Source: an uncultured Bacteroides sp. (lineage in GTDB: Bacteria; Bacteroidota; Bacteroidia; Bacteroidales; Bacteroidaceae). From it: a DNA stretch of 64,000 nt. Position numbers and translations under genes: made by a program. Below are positions 35,866 to 44,692 of the stretch, piece after piece; the stretch's first letter is position 1; every line of letters begins with the position of its first letter. A model generated the notes under the pieces. That model did no database searches, was not told the DNA's origin, and worked only from the letters and a program-made list of their open reading frames with translations. The DNA lies in the NCBI GenBank assembly GCA_900544075.1, contig UQTJ01000003.1, positions 62,001 through 126,000 of the forward strand, read 5' to 3'.

Positions 35866-37662
35866 ATGAATATTAAGTATATATTAAGTGGAATTTTATT
35901 TACTTTTGCATTTTCCTCTTGCGAAGATGTTTTGAGTACCAAAACTACTTTTGAATTGGAAGATGCAGATGTATGGCATGTGCCAGATTTGGCTAAAGGA
36001 GTCCTTCATAAAGCATACCAAGGAATTCAGACACGGCCTGATTGTTTTGACAATAATTTTTTAGATTGTGCAACTGACAATGCTGTTACAAACGTGTATT
36101 CTTCCGGAGTCTATAAATTGGGGTTAGGAGGAATTACATCTATGGATAATCCTATTGCAAATTGGGGAAACTGTTATAAAATGATTGAGTATATTAATTC
36201 ATTTCTTGAAAATGGTTTGACTGATAATACATTATATAATAGGGTAGATAAAGAGAAAGACAAAAAAATTAAGGAAAGGTTGCGTGGAGAGGCTTTGTTT
36301 CTGCGTGCATGGTGGCATTTTGAATTACTTAAAATGTATGGAGGTAAAGGAACGGATGGTGTGGCTTTGGGAATACCTTATCTCGATCACTTTATCACAC
36401 AAGAAGAAGCTTCAAACAAAGGTTTGTTCGTGAGACCCACTTATGCTAAAACAATAGATTGCATTATTGATGATTTGGATGAAGCTATGGATTTATTACC
36501 ATCTGACTATACATCATCAGAGGAAGAGTTTAATAATCAGCAGATGGGTAGAGCAAACAAACTGGCTGCTGCTGTTTTAAAAAGCAGGGTGCTTGTTTAT
36601 AGTGCAAGTCCAGCTTATCAAGATGATGATATAGTAAAAATAATAGGGATGGGACAATATGAAATATTAAATCCTGATTATTATAAATCGAAATGGGAGA
36701 TTGTGGCAATGGAGATTAATAAAATATTGTCAATGCAGGGTTTTGAGGATTTTACAATCCTCAATAAGACAATGATAGCAGATGCGGGAACTACTCCGTC
36801 AGATGATTTTGTATTTTATAAATATTTTAATACAAATGCTTTGGAAAAACAGCAGTTCCCTCCTTTCTATTATGGAAATGCCAATACAAATCCATCGCAT
36901 AATTTGGTAATGGCTTTTTGTTCAAAAGAGAATGGTTTCCCTGCATACGACTCTCGTTCAGATATTGATTATAATGCCGAAGGTTTTAATATGATAGATG
37001 ATTTATATTCAAAACTGGATAATAGATTCAGATTGAATGTTTATACTCATAAGATGCCTTTTGGGGATTCTGGTGAGAAAATAGATATATTGCCTGGAAG
37101 AAAAGATTCTAAGGAGTATAGTGAAAATGCTTCCCGTTCAGGGTATTACTTGGCAAAATTTGTTTCTGCAAAAGCCAGTATGTTGAATCCCACACAGACA
37201 CAAACCTCACCTCATTACAATCCTTTGTTGAGAAAAATTGAGGTTTTTCTGAATTTCGCTGAGGCTGCCAATGAGGCTTGGGGACCAACAGATAAGAAAT
37301 CGTGTCTATATTCAGCATACGATATAATGTCAGATATTCGTTCAACTTCTACAGGTATTAATGATGACCAGTACCTTGAGAGTGCCTCAACAGATGAAAC
37401 AGAATTCAGAAAACTGATTCAGAATGAACGACGCATAGAGTTTGCATTTGAGAATCAAAGATATTTTGATATGCGTAGATGGTTATTGCCTTTAAATGAA
37501 ACTGTACAGGGAGTTTCTGTTTCATTGAATGATAATAATGATGAAGTGTTTACTGTTTTTGATGTGGAACAACGTAAATACGAGATAAAAAATTACTACA
37601 CACCTCTCCCTTATGATGAAGTGGCTAAGAACAGTAATCTTGTGAATAACTTCGGATGGTAA
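35866..37662 (+). CDS. SusD/RagB-type lipoprotein (second pair)
   Basis: A 598 aa surface lipoprotein with lipobox Cys19 (FSSCEDV), TPR-like helices (GEALFLRAWWHFELLKMYGGKG) and the C-terminal SusD signature (IQNERRIEFAFENQRYFDMRRW). It is quite divergent from the first SusD, so the two pairs are not a recent duplication. It starts 17 bases after the second susC and ends 23 bases before the DUF1735-like gene. Confidence 0.93.
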   Translation: MNIKYILSGILFTFAFSSCEDVLSTKTTFELEDADVWHVPDLAKGVLHKAYQGIQTRPDCFDNNFLDCATDNAVTNVYSSGVYKLGLGGITSMDNPIANWGNCYKMIEYINSFLENGLTDNTLYNRVDKEKDKKIKERLRGEALFLRAWWHFELLKMYGGKGTDGVALGIPYLDHFITQEEASNKGLFVRPTYAKTIDCIIDDLDEAMDLLPSDYTSSEEEFNNQQMGRANKLAAAVLKSRVLVYSASPAYQDDDIVKIIGMGQYEILNPDYYKSKWEIVAMEINKILSMQGFEDFTILNKTMIADAGTTPSDDFVFYKYFNTNALEKQQFPPFYYGNANTNPSHNLVMAFCSKENGFPAYDSRSDIDYNAEGFNMIDDLYSKLDNRFRLNVYTHKMPFGDSGEKIDILPGRKDSKEYSENASRSGYYLAKFVSAKASMLNPTQTQTSPHYNPLLRKIEVFLNFAEAANEAWGPTDKKSCLYSAYDIMSDIRSTSTGINDDQYLESASTDETEFRKLIQNERRIEFAFENQRYFDMRRWLLPLNETVQGVSVSLNDNNDEVFTVFDVEQRKYEIKNYYTPLPYDEVAKNSNLVNNFGW

Positions 37663-37685
37663 TACATTAATAAAAATATGAGTAT

Positions 37686-38591
37686 ATGAAATATTTGAAT
37701 TTTATAATTGTCTCTATGTTTGTCTTTTTTACTACTTCATGCTATGAGGATTTTGAAAAAGACTTTGAAACTACCTATACTTATTTCGCATCGCAGAAAC
37801 CTTTAAGAACACTTGTTGCAGATGCAGATATGTCGATTAAGGTAGGAGTGGCTTTTGCAGGGAAAAGAGAAGTCAATCCTAATGATTGGGCAACTTTTCA
37901 GATAGACAATACTTTACTGGATAATTATCCTGATTTGGAGTTGATGCCTGAAAAGTATTATCAATTGGCTGATAAAGGAAAAATGACTGTTACTAATCCT
38001 AATCTTGCTATTGCAGATGTTGAAGTAACTTTTTCAGATGAGTTTTATAATGATAATGCAGCTTTAAATAAGTATTATGCTATACCTTTCAGGATTACAG
38101 GACATAATCAGGATGAGATAGCTAAAGATGCAAACGGTAATCTGAAAGATTATAGTATTGTTGTTGTAAAGTTTGTCTCAAAATATCACGGAATCTATTA
38201 CCGTAGAGGAAAGAAGACAAATTTGACTGATGGAAGTGTTACGGAATATTATAATAAAGATTTAAGCCAGAACGAGGTTGTTTCTTTTAATTCTTTAGGA
38301 AGATATGAAGTTCAAAGACCGGGATTTGATGTGCTCAATGATACTGGAATGTCTATTAATCTTAAAGTTAATGAGAATGGGAGTGTTGATATTACAGCCG
38401 GCGGAAGTGTTAATATATACGATGCTATAGCTGTACTTGAAACGGATTCTGAGTCATTGGAGTTTACGGGCGAACAACCAAAGTTTGTACTAAGGTATAA
38501 ATATCAGAAAGATGGTGTAGAGTATCTTGTGGAAGAAGAATTGATAAGGAGACAAAACCCGGAAGATGATTTAAGGTTCCAGGAATGGTAA
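37686..38591 (+). CDS. DUF1735-like lipoprotein, probable surface glycan-binding protein
   Basis: A 301 aa lipoprotein (Cys19 in TTSCYEDF). The N-terminal domain (TYFASQKPLRTLVADADMSIKVGVAFAGKREVN) matches DUF1735/BT_3987-type Ig-like domains found downstream of susD in Bacteroidales loci, where such proteins often bind glycan at the cell surface. The C-terminal half is a beta-rich region (YHGIYYRRGKKTNL) as in related proteins. The position after the second susD fits a surface glycan-binding protein. Binding itself is inferred. Confidence 0.75.
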   Translation: MKYLNFIIVSMFVFFTTSCYEDFEKDFETTYTYFASQKPLRTLVADADMSIKVGVAFAGKREVNPNDWATFQIDNTLLDNYPDLELMPEKYYQLADKGKMTVTNPNLAIADVEVTFSDEFYNDNAALNKYYAIPFRITGHNQDEIAKDANGNLKDYSIVVVKFVSKYHGIYYRRGKKTNLTDGSVTEYYNKDLSQNEVVSFNSLGRYEVQRPGFDVLNDTGMSINLKVNENGSVDITAGGSVNIYDAIAVLETDSESLEFTGEQPKFVLRYKYQKDGVEYLVEEELIRRQNPEDDLRFQEW

Positions 38592-38630
38592 TTGAAGTAT
38601 AGTTTTATGTTTATATAAAATAATAATACC

Positions 38631-40712
38631 ATGGATATAAAAAGTTTATTTTATACAATAGGTTTATTCTCATTGTTTTCTTTTTCTTCTTGTAATAAAG
38701 AAGAAGTGGTTGATAATGATGAAACGGTTATTGAGGCGGAAGAATATCTGACTATTAAAGAATTATCGGAAAGTGGAATATCAGTCCCGGCAGATAAGGG
38801 TGTTTACGTCCTGAAAGTGGAATCGGATAAAGAGTGGACTGCAAGTTTGGATGATGATTGGTGTATTTTGTCCACAACATCAGGGGTTGACTATACTAAG
38901 GTTTATATAGGATTCAATGAGAATGAATGGAACATAGAACGTTCTATGTGCTTGACATTCAAGATATCTGATGAAGAAATATATTCAGTATCGTTAAAAC
39001 AAGAACCTGCTGAAACAGTTTTCAATTTTGAACCTCAAGTTATAAGTATTATAAAAAAGGGGCAAACGAAGAGTGTCGCAATTGAAACTACAGCATTTGA
39101 ATGGTCTGTATCATGTTTGGATGAACAGGGGAATAATGTAGGCTGGGTTACAGTTGATGGTGGTTCGGAATCATATAGTGGTAGTCAAGAACTCACGTTT
39201 ACTGTTACTGAAAATAATTCGGAAACTTCACGTTTGGCTTATTTGGTCTTCAAGTCCGGAGAAAATGTTTTTGAGAACAAGTTGACCATTGAACAGACAA
39301 ATATAGGCAATGTTTTTGATGATTTCAGTTATCAAATAAATGATAATTCTCAAGGACTTACATTATCATGGAATAAGGTTGAAGGTGCTTCATACAAATT
39401 GACCTTGGCTACTGATGAGCAATATACCGATATTATTGATAATTACAACAATAAGGATATTGATTCGGAAGCCAGCAATACCTTTAATTTGTTGTCTGTG
39501 CAATATGGAGATTATATGGGCACTGTCTATGCCAAGATTTCAGGAGTTTGTGGTACGGATGGTTTTGAAAAGGAATTTACTTTTAATACATCATTCGATG
39601 CGGAAAGTGGTGATGGCTCTTCCATAGACCAAGCTATTATTATAAAAAATAGCAGACATCTTAATAATATTACAGGGATATCCACAGAGAACAAGTATTT
39701 TTTACAGAAGGCCGATATAGATTTGCAAAGTCAGAGTTTTACGCCATTATGTGCAGAATTAAGTGCCTCAGATTATAACGGTGAGTTCAAAGGTACATAC
39801 GATGGTGGAGGATATAAAATTGGCAATATTAGTTTTAATAGTTCCGGTAGTAATGTTGTTGGATTATTTTCTACTATTGCTGCAAATGGAATTGTTAAGA
39901 ATGTTACACTAAGTAACATAAATATTACTGCAGGTAATTTTGTAGGTGGAATTGCCGGAAAATGTTTTGGAACAATTGAAAATTGTATCGTTGAATCAGG
40001 AAGTGTTACCGGTAATGCCAGAGTAGGTGGAATAGTGGGACAGCTTCCTTCCGGAAAACCTTCTGTAAAGAAGTGTATAAATAAAGCCGATGTAAAATCT
40101 GTTATGACTTCAGGTGATTCATTTGTTGGAGGTATTGTTGGACAGAGTGACCAAATAACACGAGGTACTGTTATTATATCTCAATGTGGTAATGAAGGAG
40201 AAATTTATTCACCATGCAATTTCGTTGGAGGTATTATAGGCCGTTCTGTTATTAAGTCTGAGATTAACCAGTGTTATAATAAGGGAAAAGTAACAGGTGC
40301 CAGCCTTGTTGGAGGTATATTAGGTCAGTCTAATGCTTTGGTATTGCAGAATTGTTATAATTCAGCAGAAGTTATAGGAACAGGAACAGCAGAAAAGCCA
40401 AATGTAGGTGGAATATTGGGTAATTCTACAAACACAGATATGATAATTAAAAATTGTTACAATGTAGGAACAATAACTAAAGGATATGGTTTAACAAAAG
40501 GAGGAGATAATGATGGTAAAAATATACCTTTGACATCTTGTATAACATTAAGCAATGCTGCTGCAAGTCCTGTATTAAATGTTGCACCAGGAGGATATGA
40601 AGTAAAATCAGCCTCTGAAATGAAACAGCAAACTACTTATAACGGATGGGATTTCACATCTATATGGTCAATGCCATCGTCTTCCTATCCTAAACTAAAA
40701 TGGGAAAATTGA
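38631..40712 (+). CDS. BACON-like and GLUG-repeat lipoprotein
   Basis: A 693 aa lipoprotein (Cys21 in FSSCNKEE). Two BACON-like Ig domains follow (about 40-125 and 130-225; e.g. VESDKEWTASLDDDWCILS, ending in SLKQE and TIEQT), then a possible Fn3-like stretch (about 235-320) and a right-handed-helix region of GLUG repeats (about 355-640; repeated VGGIVGQ / VGGIIGR units with ENC/KNCYN turns). GLUG repeats occur in bacterial adhesins and peptidase-associated surface proteins. As the last gene of the operon it probably binds glycan at the surface, but no catalytic motif is seen. A terminator follows. Confidence 0.75.
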   Translation: MDIKSLFYTIGLFSLFSFSSCNKEEVVDNDETVIEAEEYLTIKELSESGISVPADKGVYVLKVESDKEWTASLDDDWCILSTTSGVDYTKVYIGFNENEWNIERSMCLTFKISDEEIYSVSLKQEPAETVFNFEPQVISIIKKGQTKSVAIETTAFEWSVSCLDEQGNNVGWVTVDGGSESYSGSQELTFTVTENNSETSRLAYLVFKSGENVFENKLTIEQTNIGNVFDDFSYQINDNSQGLTLSWNKVEGASYKLTLATDEQYTDIIDNYNNKDIDSEASNTFNLLSVQYGDYMGTVYAKISGVCGTDGFEKEFTFNTSFDAESGDGSSIDQAIIIKNSRHLNNITGISTENKYFLQKADIDLQSQSFTPLCAELSASDYNGEFKGTYDGGGYKIGNISFNSSGSNVVGLFSTIAANGIVKNVTLSNINITAGNFVGGIAGKCFGTIENCIVESGSVTGNARVGGIVGQLPSGKPSVKKCINKADVKSVMTSGDSFVGGIVGQSDQITRGTVIISQCGNEGEIYSPCNFVGGIIGRSVIKSEINQCYNKGKVTGASLVGGILGQSNALVLQNCYNSAEVIGTGTAEKPNVGGILGNSTNTDMIIKNCYNVGTITKGYGLTKGGDNDGKNIPLTSCITLSNAAASPVLNVAPGGYEVKSASEMKQQTTYNGWDFTSIWSMPSSSYPKLKWEN

Positions 40713-40738
40713 TATAAATAATTTAATGTAAATGTAGG

Positions 40739-40776
40739 AATACCGGTATTAAAACTCTTTATACCGGTATTTTTAC
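40739..40776 (+). terminator. Terminator of the main glycan operon
   Basis: AATACCGGTAT (40739-40749) pairs perfectly with ATACCGGTATT (40761-40771), followed by TTTTA. It closes the operon that starts at 24622. Confidence 0.85.
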
Positions 40777-40838
40777 TATACTCATATTCGTAAAATTTAT
40801 GATATTTGATTTTGGTTAAAATCTAAAATCATTTCGAT

Positions 40839-42185
40839 ATGAACGTAAAAACTTTATTAGGGTGTAGCTTGGTTACTTTACCACTTATGGTAAATGCAAA
40901 AAAAGAATCTCCTAACGTGATTGTTATATATATAGACGATATGGGAATCGGTGACATAGGATGCTATGGAGGCAGGTTTGTTCCTACTCCAAATATAGAC
41001 AGATTAGCTGCTGAAGGCCTTGTATTCAGTCAATATTATTCAGCTGCACCTGTCAGTTCTCCATCCAGATGTGCACTTACTACCGGTCGTTTTCCTCTTG
41101 CCTTGGGTATAAATACTTTCCTTGAGAAGAAGGCTGCCAATAAGCGTTGCGAACAACGTGATTATTTGGCGGCTTCAAATTTTTCTATGGCAAGAGCTTT
41201 CCAAAATGCCGGATATGAAACGGCTCATATAGGAAAATGGCATATGGGAGGTGGAAGAGATGTGAAAAACGCGCCATCTATTTATGAATATGGTTTTGAT
41301 GAATATGTATCTACATATGAAAGTCCTGATCCTGATCCTGTTTTGACAGCTACGGATTGGATATGGTCGGCTAAGGATAGTATAAAAAGATGGAAACGTA
41401 CAGAATATTTCGTCGATAGAAGTATTGATTTTATCAGGCGTAATAAAGATAGGGCTTTTTTCTTGAATTTATGGCCGGATGATATGCATACTCCATGGGT
41501 TCCTGAATCTTTTGCTAACCAGAAAAGAATGTGGAACGATGAAAAAGCATTTATCCCGGTACTTAAGGAACTTGACTATCAGATAGGACGGCTTTTGGAT
41601 GCACTTGATGAAATGCAGTTGACAGAGAATACTCTGATTATATTTTCGAGTGACAATGGGCCTTCGCCGAGTTTCGATGCCTTGAGAACCGCAAGACTAA
41701 GAGGTACGAAAAACAGTCTTTTCGAAGGTGGAATAAGGATGCCATTCATTATAAGATATCCAAAGAAGATACAGAAGGGGATAGTTAATGATAAGACTGT
41801 TTTATGTTCTGTCGATTTATATCCGTCTTTATGTTCTATAGCAGGTATAAAAAAAGAGAAAGGATACAAGGGTGATGGTGAAGATATGTCTGATGCTTTG
41901 TTAGGAAAAAAGCAGACTGTAAGAAAAAAAGACTTAATGTGGGATTTTGGCCGCAACAAATATTTCATGTTTCCAAAGAGTAAATACGATAAGAGTCCGC
42001 ATCTTGCTATAAGGCATGGAAAATGGAAATTATTGGTCAACTCTGATGGTACTGATATGCAGTTGTATAATATGGATGTAGATAAGTATGAACTGAATAA
42101 TGTGGCTCATTCATATCCGAAACTTGCAGAAGAATTGAAAAATAAGGTTTGTAATTGGTTTAGTGAAAACAGAATGCAGGATTGA
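40839..42185 (+). CDS. Sulfatase, S1 family, Ser-type
   Basis: A 448 aa exported sulfatase (signal peptide 1-20, VNAKKESP). Metal-binding YIDDMGIGD, formylglycine motif S73-S-P-S-R followed by CALTTGRFP, KWHMGG, and IFSSDNGP are all visible. Like the other two in the window it is Ser-type and needs anSME. It has its own transcription unit after the operon terminator; no strong promoter match was found upstream. The sulfate position it attacks is not known. Confidence 0.9.
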   Translation: MNVKTLLGCSLVTLPLMVNAKKESPNVIVIYIDDMGIGDIGCYGGRFVPTPNIDRLAAEGLVFSQYYSAAPVSSPSRCALTTGRFPLALGINTFLEKKAANKRCEQRDYLAASNFSMARAFQNAGYETAHIGKWHMGGGRDVKNAPSIYEYGFDEYVSTYESPDPDPVLTATDWIWSAKDSIKRWKRTEYFVDRSIDFIRRNKDRAFFLNLWPDDMHTPWVPESFANQKRMWNDEKAFIPVLKELDYQIGRLLDALDEMQLTENTLIIFSSDNGPSPSFDALRTARLRGTKNSLFEGGIRMPFIIRYPKKIQKGIVNDKTVLCSVDLYPSLCSIAGIKKEKGYKGDGEDMSDALLGKKQTVRKKDLMWDFGRNKYFMFPKSKYDKSPHLAIRHGKWKLLVNSDGTDMQLYNMDVDKYELNNVAHSYPKLAEELKNKVCNWFSENRMQD

Positions 42186-42209
42186 AAATAATAGATAAAA
42201 ACAAGTGTA

Positions 42210-42232
42210 ATTTCACTTTCACATCTTTCACA
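42210..42232 (+). repeat. Left copy of a 23-bp perfect inverted repeat
   Basis: Its exact reverse complement is at 44453-44475. The core is made of short TTTCAC(A) units (TTTCACTTTCACATCTTTC). The two copies enclose the HU-like and VirE-type genes and their intergenic palindrome array. Confidence 0.85.
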
Positions 42233-42248
42233 AGCTCATATATTTTAC

Positions 42249-42287
42249 TTCGGGGTGTCGGGGAATTTATTCCCTTGACACCCCGAA
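42249..42287 (-). terminator. Long hairpin over the 3' end of the HU-like gene
   Basis: TTCGGGGTGTC (42249-42259) pairs with GACACCCCGAA (42277-42287), and the inner GGGAA/TTCCC also pairs. The stop codon of the minus-strand gene lies within the hairpin. It may terminate that gene and the convergent sulfatase gene. Confidence 0.65.
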
Positions 42288-42893
42288 ATTTCCAGGTACA
42301 GCAGTATAGATAGGATGCTTCCTGTAGCCGATATTCTTAAGTTTGCCCTCCGAAAGAAGGCGGTTGATATGTATGCACGCCATATATTTCGTGATGGAGC
42401 ATTGGTTCTGAAATTCGGCGCGTGTGATGGTACTCTTCTTCTTGAAATGCTCCGTCAGTACGCCGATAATCTCAATTTCCGATATCGGGTCTGAATGCTT
42501 TCCCCTTGATTTAACTCTATGACACAGGTTTTTGCGTACCCTTTCCGTCAGTTTCTTGTCAGGATTGATGTTCACTGATTTCAGAACGATGTCAGAACCG
42601 TTCTCCTTGCCGCTGCTTTCGTCCAGTCTTGACTTGAGGCTTATGTCGAACTGGCACAGCCCGTCCAAATGCACTATTTTTCCCTGCTGGAGCTGGAAAG
42701 CTATTTCGTCCTGAAAGGCTACTATTACGGCATGTATATCGGCCGGTGTAAGTGTACACTGCTTGCTTATGGCTTTCACTATATTGTCGGTATCTACCGT
42801 CTGCCTGTTGCAGATTCTCACGTGGTATTTTGATTTCTGAAACTCGGAACTTTTGCCCGGATTTTCATAGAAGTCATATTCGATTGTATCCAT
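42267..42893 (-). CDS. HU/IHF-like DNA-binding protein with C-terminal winged-helix-like part
   Basis: A 208 aa protein. The first part (about 1-125) resembles the Bacteroidetes HU-HIG type: VDTDNIVKAISKQCTLTPADIHAVIVAFQDEIAFQLQQGKIVHLDGLCQFDISLKS has the HU helix pair and beta-arm start. The C-terminal part (about 135-208, ISEIEIIGVLTEHFKKKSTITRAEFQNQC, INRLLSEGKLKNIG) looks like a winged helix. Members are often found next to VirE-type genes, as here, where the two are divergent. It probably bends or binds DNA; the four palindromes starting 48 bases upstream are the obvious candidate site. The function is inferred. Confidence 0.75.
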   Translation of the reverse strand: MDTIEYDFYENPGKSSEFQKSKYHVRICNRQTVDTDNIVKAISKQCTLTPADIHAVIVAFQDEIAFQLQQGKIVHLDGLCQFDISLKSRLDESSGKENGSDIVLKSVNINPDKKLTERVRKNLCHRVKSRGKHSDPISEIEIIGVLTEHFKKKSTITRAEFQNQCSITKYMACIHINRLLSEGKLKNIGYRKHPIYTAVPGNFGVSRE

Positions 42894-42940
42894 TCTTCAA
42901 GAATTGTTTTTATATTGTTTGAAATGCTTAAAATCTTCTG

Positions 42941-43028
42941 TTGTCTGACAGCTGTCGGACAATTGTCTGACACGTGTCAGACATACGTTTGACAGCTGTC
43001 ATCCATGTGTTTGACAGCTGTCAAACAA
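42941..43028. repeat. Array of four back-to-back 22-bp palindromes
   Basis: Units at 42941-42962, 42963-42984, 42985-43006 and 43007-43028 have dyad centres exactly 22 bp apart. The half-site consensus is TTGTCTGACAG (variants GTGTTTGACAG, ACGTTTGACAG, TTGTCTGACAC); the conserved centre is GACAG/CTGTC or GACAC/GTGTC. Units 1, 2 and 4 are near-perfect palindromes; unit 3 is conserved only near its centre. It sits in the divergent gap between the HU-like and VirE-type genes. It could be an operator array or replication-iteron-like site. Confidence 0.9.
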
Positions 43029-43130
43029 TGTAGATTTACGCCCGTTTGCATCGTTTTTCCTATGTGTTCAGGTTCATTTACAAATGTAATCAAAATCGTC
43101 GTATTTTCAAGCAGAAAGTTTCTGTTTTTC

Positions 43131-43162
43131 TTGATTTCCCCATGTTCTGTTTAGTAAATTTG
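43131..43162 (+). promoter_or_regulatory. Promoter of the VirE-type gene
   Basis: TTG at 43131-43133 and TAAATTTG at 43155-43162 with a 21-base spacer, 27 bases before the ATG at 43190. It lies about 100 bases downstream of the palindrome array and supports 43190 as the start rather than the in-frame ATG at 43046. Confidence 0.65.
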
Positions 43163-43189
43163 TCGTATCGGACAAATAAACTTAATATT

Positions 43190-44419
43190 ATGACAAGAAG
43201 AAAAAAAGACAGAAAAGTAGAGGAAATCTGCAGAATGTGGATTGCCGAAAAAATGCAGAAAGAGGTTTCTGCTGCAAGAAATGAGGAGAAAAGAAAGAAG
43301 AGTGACGTTTACCTGCAGGAGAAGTTGGCGGAAAGGTATGAGTTCAGATACAATATGCTGACAGGCCAGGTGGAATACAGGGTGAAGGAAGATGCCGGCA
43401 GCGAATTCTGTATCTTGGACAAACGTATGCTTTATACCCTCTGTCTGGAAATGCGCGAGTCGGGTATAAACTGTTGGGACAAGGATTTACAGCGTTATAT
43501 CTTTTCGTCGAGGATAGATGAATATCACCCCATGCGCGAGTATTTCGGCAGTTTGCCACAGTGGGACGGCCGACAGAGGGTGATGCCGTTAATACAGAGG
43601 ATTACGGATGTAGATATCTGCTGCAATGCTATGTTCAGGTGGTTTGTAGCATTGGCAGGTCAGTGGATGGGATTGGATTCCGGTTATGGCAACAGCCTTG
43701 CTCCGCTATTGGTTAGCAGTCTTCATGGTGTAGGCAAGTCCACTTTCTGCCGCAACATTGTGCCGGATTCATTACGCCGTTATTACACCGACCTTTCGGA
43801 TTTGGGGCAGAAGGGAAAGATGGAGCAGCGTCTTGTCCAGAACTGTCTTATAAACCTTGACGAGTTCGACAAGATTCCTGAGAGCAAGATACCTCTGCTG
43901 AAAAATCTAATGCAAGTAAGCAGTGTTTCCGTCTGCAAGGCATACCAGAGCTATTTCTCAAGCTTGCCGCGAATAGCATCTTTCATCGCTACATCGAACA
44001 AGACTGATTTGCTTACAGACCCTACGGGCAGCAGGAGGTTTATATGTGTCAAAATAGACGGCGAGATTGACAATTCGCCTGTATCGCACAAGCAGCTGTA
44101 TGCAGAGCTGAAGTATTACATCGAACATGGCGAACGCTACTGGCTCACCAAGGATGAGGAAGCGGAACTTCAGGAGCATAACAGGTCTTTCCATAGAGAG
44201 AGTCCTCAGATGGAGCTGTTCCGTTGCTGTTTCGGCCGTGGAAGGAAAGGCTGTGGCGAATGGCTTAATATCAATGAAATAATAGAGGTTCTTAAATCTA
44301 CCGAACATGAGGTGATGCGCCGTGTCAATCCGGTGATGATGGGCAGGGAACTGACTGCCGCCGGAGTGGAGAAAGAGCACCGCAGGGATGGGAACTATTA
44401 TTTTGTGATGAGGAGGTGA
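43190..44419 (+). CDS. VirE/VapE-type P-loop ATPase (primase-helicase related)
   Basis: A 409 aa protein. The basic, charged N-terminus (TRRKKDRKVEE, then a helix) precedes a P-loop domain of the virulence-associated E / DUF3874 type: DGRQRVMPLIQ, Walker A SSLHGVGKST (176-185), Walker B LINLDEFDK (D224, E225), sensor-like FIATSNKTDLL, and an Arg-finger-like GSRRF. Related proteins are replicative helicase or primase components of phages, satellites and plasmids. Start 43190 follows from the promoter position. It is divergent from the HU-like gene. Its role here is unknown; no integrase or other replication gene is adjacent. Confidence 0.83.
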   Translation: MTRRKKDRKVEEICRMWIAEKMQKEVSAARNEEKRKKSDVYLQEKLAERYEFRYNMLTGQVEYRVKEDAGSEFCILDKRMLYTLCLEMRESGINCWDKDLQRYIFSSRIDEYHPMREYFGSLPQWDGRQRVMPLIQRITDVDICCNAMFRWFVALAGQWMGLDSGYGNSLAPLLVSSLHGVGKSTFCRNIVPDSLRRYYTDLSDLGQKGKMEQRLVQNCLINLDEFDKIPESKIPLLKNLMQVSSVSVCKAYQSYFSSLPRIASFIATSNKTDLLTDPTGSRRFICVKIDGEIDNSPVSHKQLYAELKYYIEHGERYWLTKDEEAELQEHNRSFHRESPQMELFRCCFGRGRKGCGEWLNINEIIEVLKSTEHEVMRRVNPVMMGRELTAAGVEKEHRRDGNYYFVMRR

Positions 44420-44430
44420 TATAAAGAAAA

Positions 44431-44482
44431 ATACCCCATTTCTCTTTCGCAGTGTGAAAGATGTGAAAGTGAAATGGGGTAT
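44431..44482 (+). terminator. Terminator hairpin of the VirE-type gene
   Basis: ATACCCCATTTC (44431-44442) pairs with GAAATGGGGTAT (44471-44482). The loop contains most of the right-hand copy of the 23-bp inverted repeat. No T-run follows. Confidence 0.6.
44453..44475 (-). repeat. Right copy of a 23-bp perfect inverted repeat
   Basis: Exact reverse complement of 42210-42232. It lies inside the hairpin that follows the VirE-type gene. The enclosed segment is 2266 bp including both repeats. No flanking target duplication is obvious. Confidence 0.85.
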
Positions 44483-44577
44483 GAATTATGTTAGTTTCTG
44501 TAAGCTAAGTCTTTGTTTCAGTCAGAATTAATAAAACTTTCCCCAAAAAAGAAATAGAGTTTTATAAAAGTATTAGT

Positions 44578-44585
44578 TAATTTTG
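44578..44585 (+). promoter_or_regulatory. Second promoter-like -7 element upstream of the ATPase cassette
   Basis: TAATTTTG matches TAnnTTTG, about 108 bases before the ATG at 44693. It may be a distal promoter for the cassette. Confidence 0.35.
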
Positions 44586-44629
44586 CACTTGCCACTTGAC
44601 TCTTTAATTATATAAAGAACATAAAGAAT

Positions 44630-44660
44630 TTTGTTAAATATGATTTATTATATAAATTTG
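44630..44660 (+). promoter_or_regulatory. Promoter of the ATPase-nuclease cassette
   Basis: TTTG at 44630-44633 and TAAATTTG at 44653-44660 with a 19-base spacer, 32 bases before the ATG at 44693. Confidence 0.6.
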
Positions 44661-44692
44661 CATTATCCAATGTGGATTAATACTAACTAATT

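Noticed and set aside
42941..43028. Tandem palindromic repeats resembling a CRISPR array
   Set aside because: The 22-bp units abut with no spacers, and no cas genes are near.
43046..43189. Upstream ATG for the VirE-type gene
   Set aside because: A good promoter (43131-43162) lies inside this stretch, so it is not translated from that promoter, and the predicted residues look non-coding.
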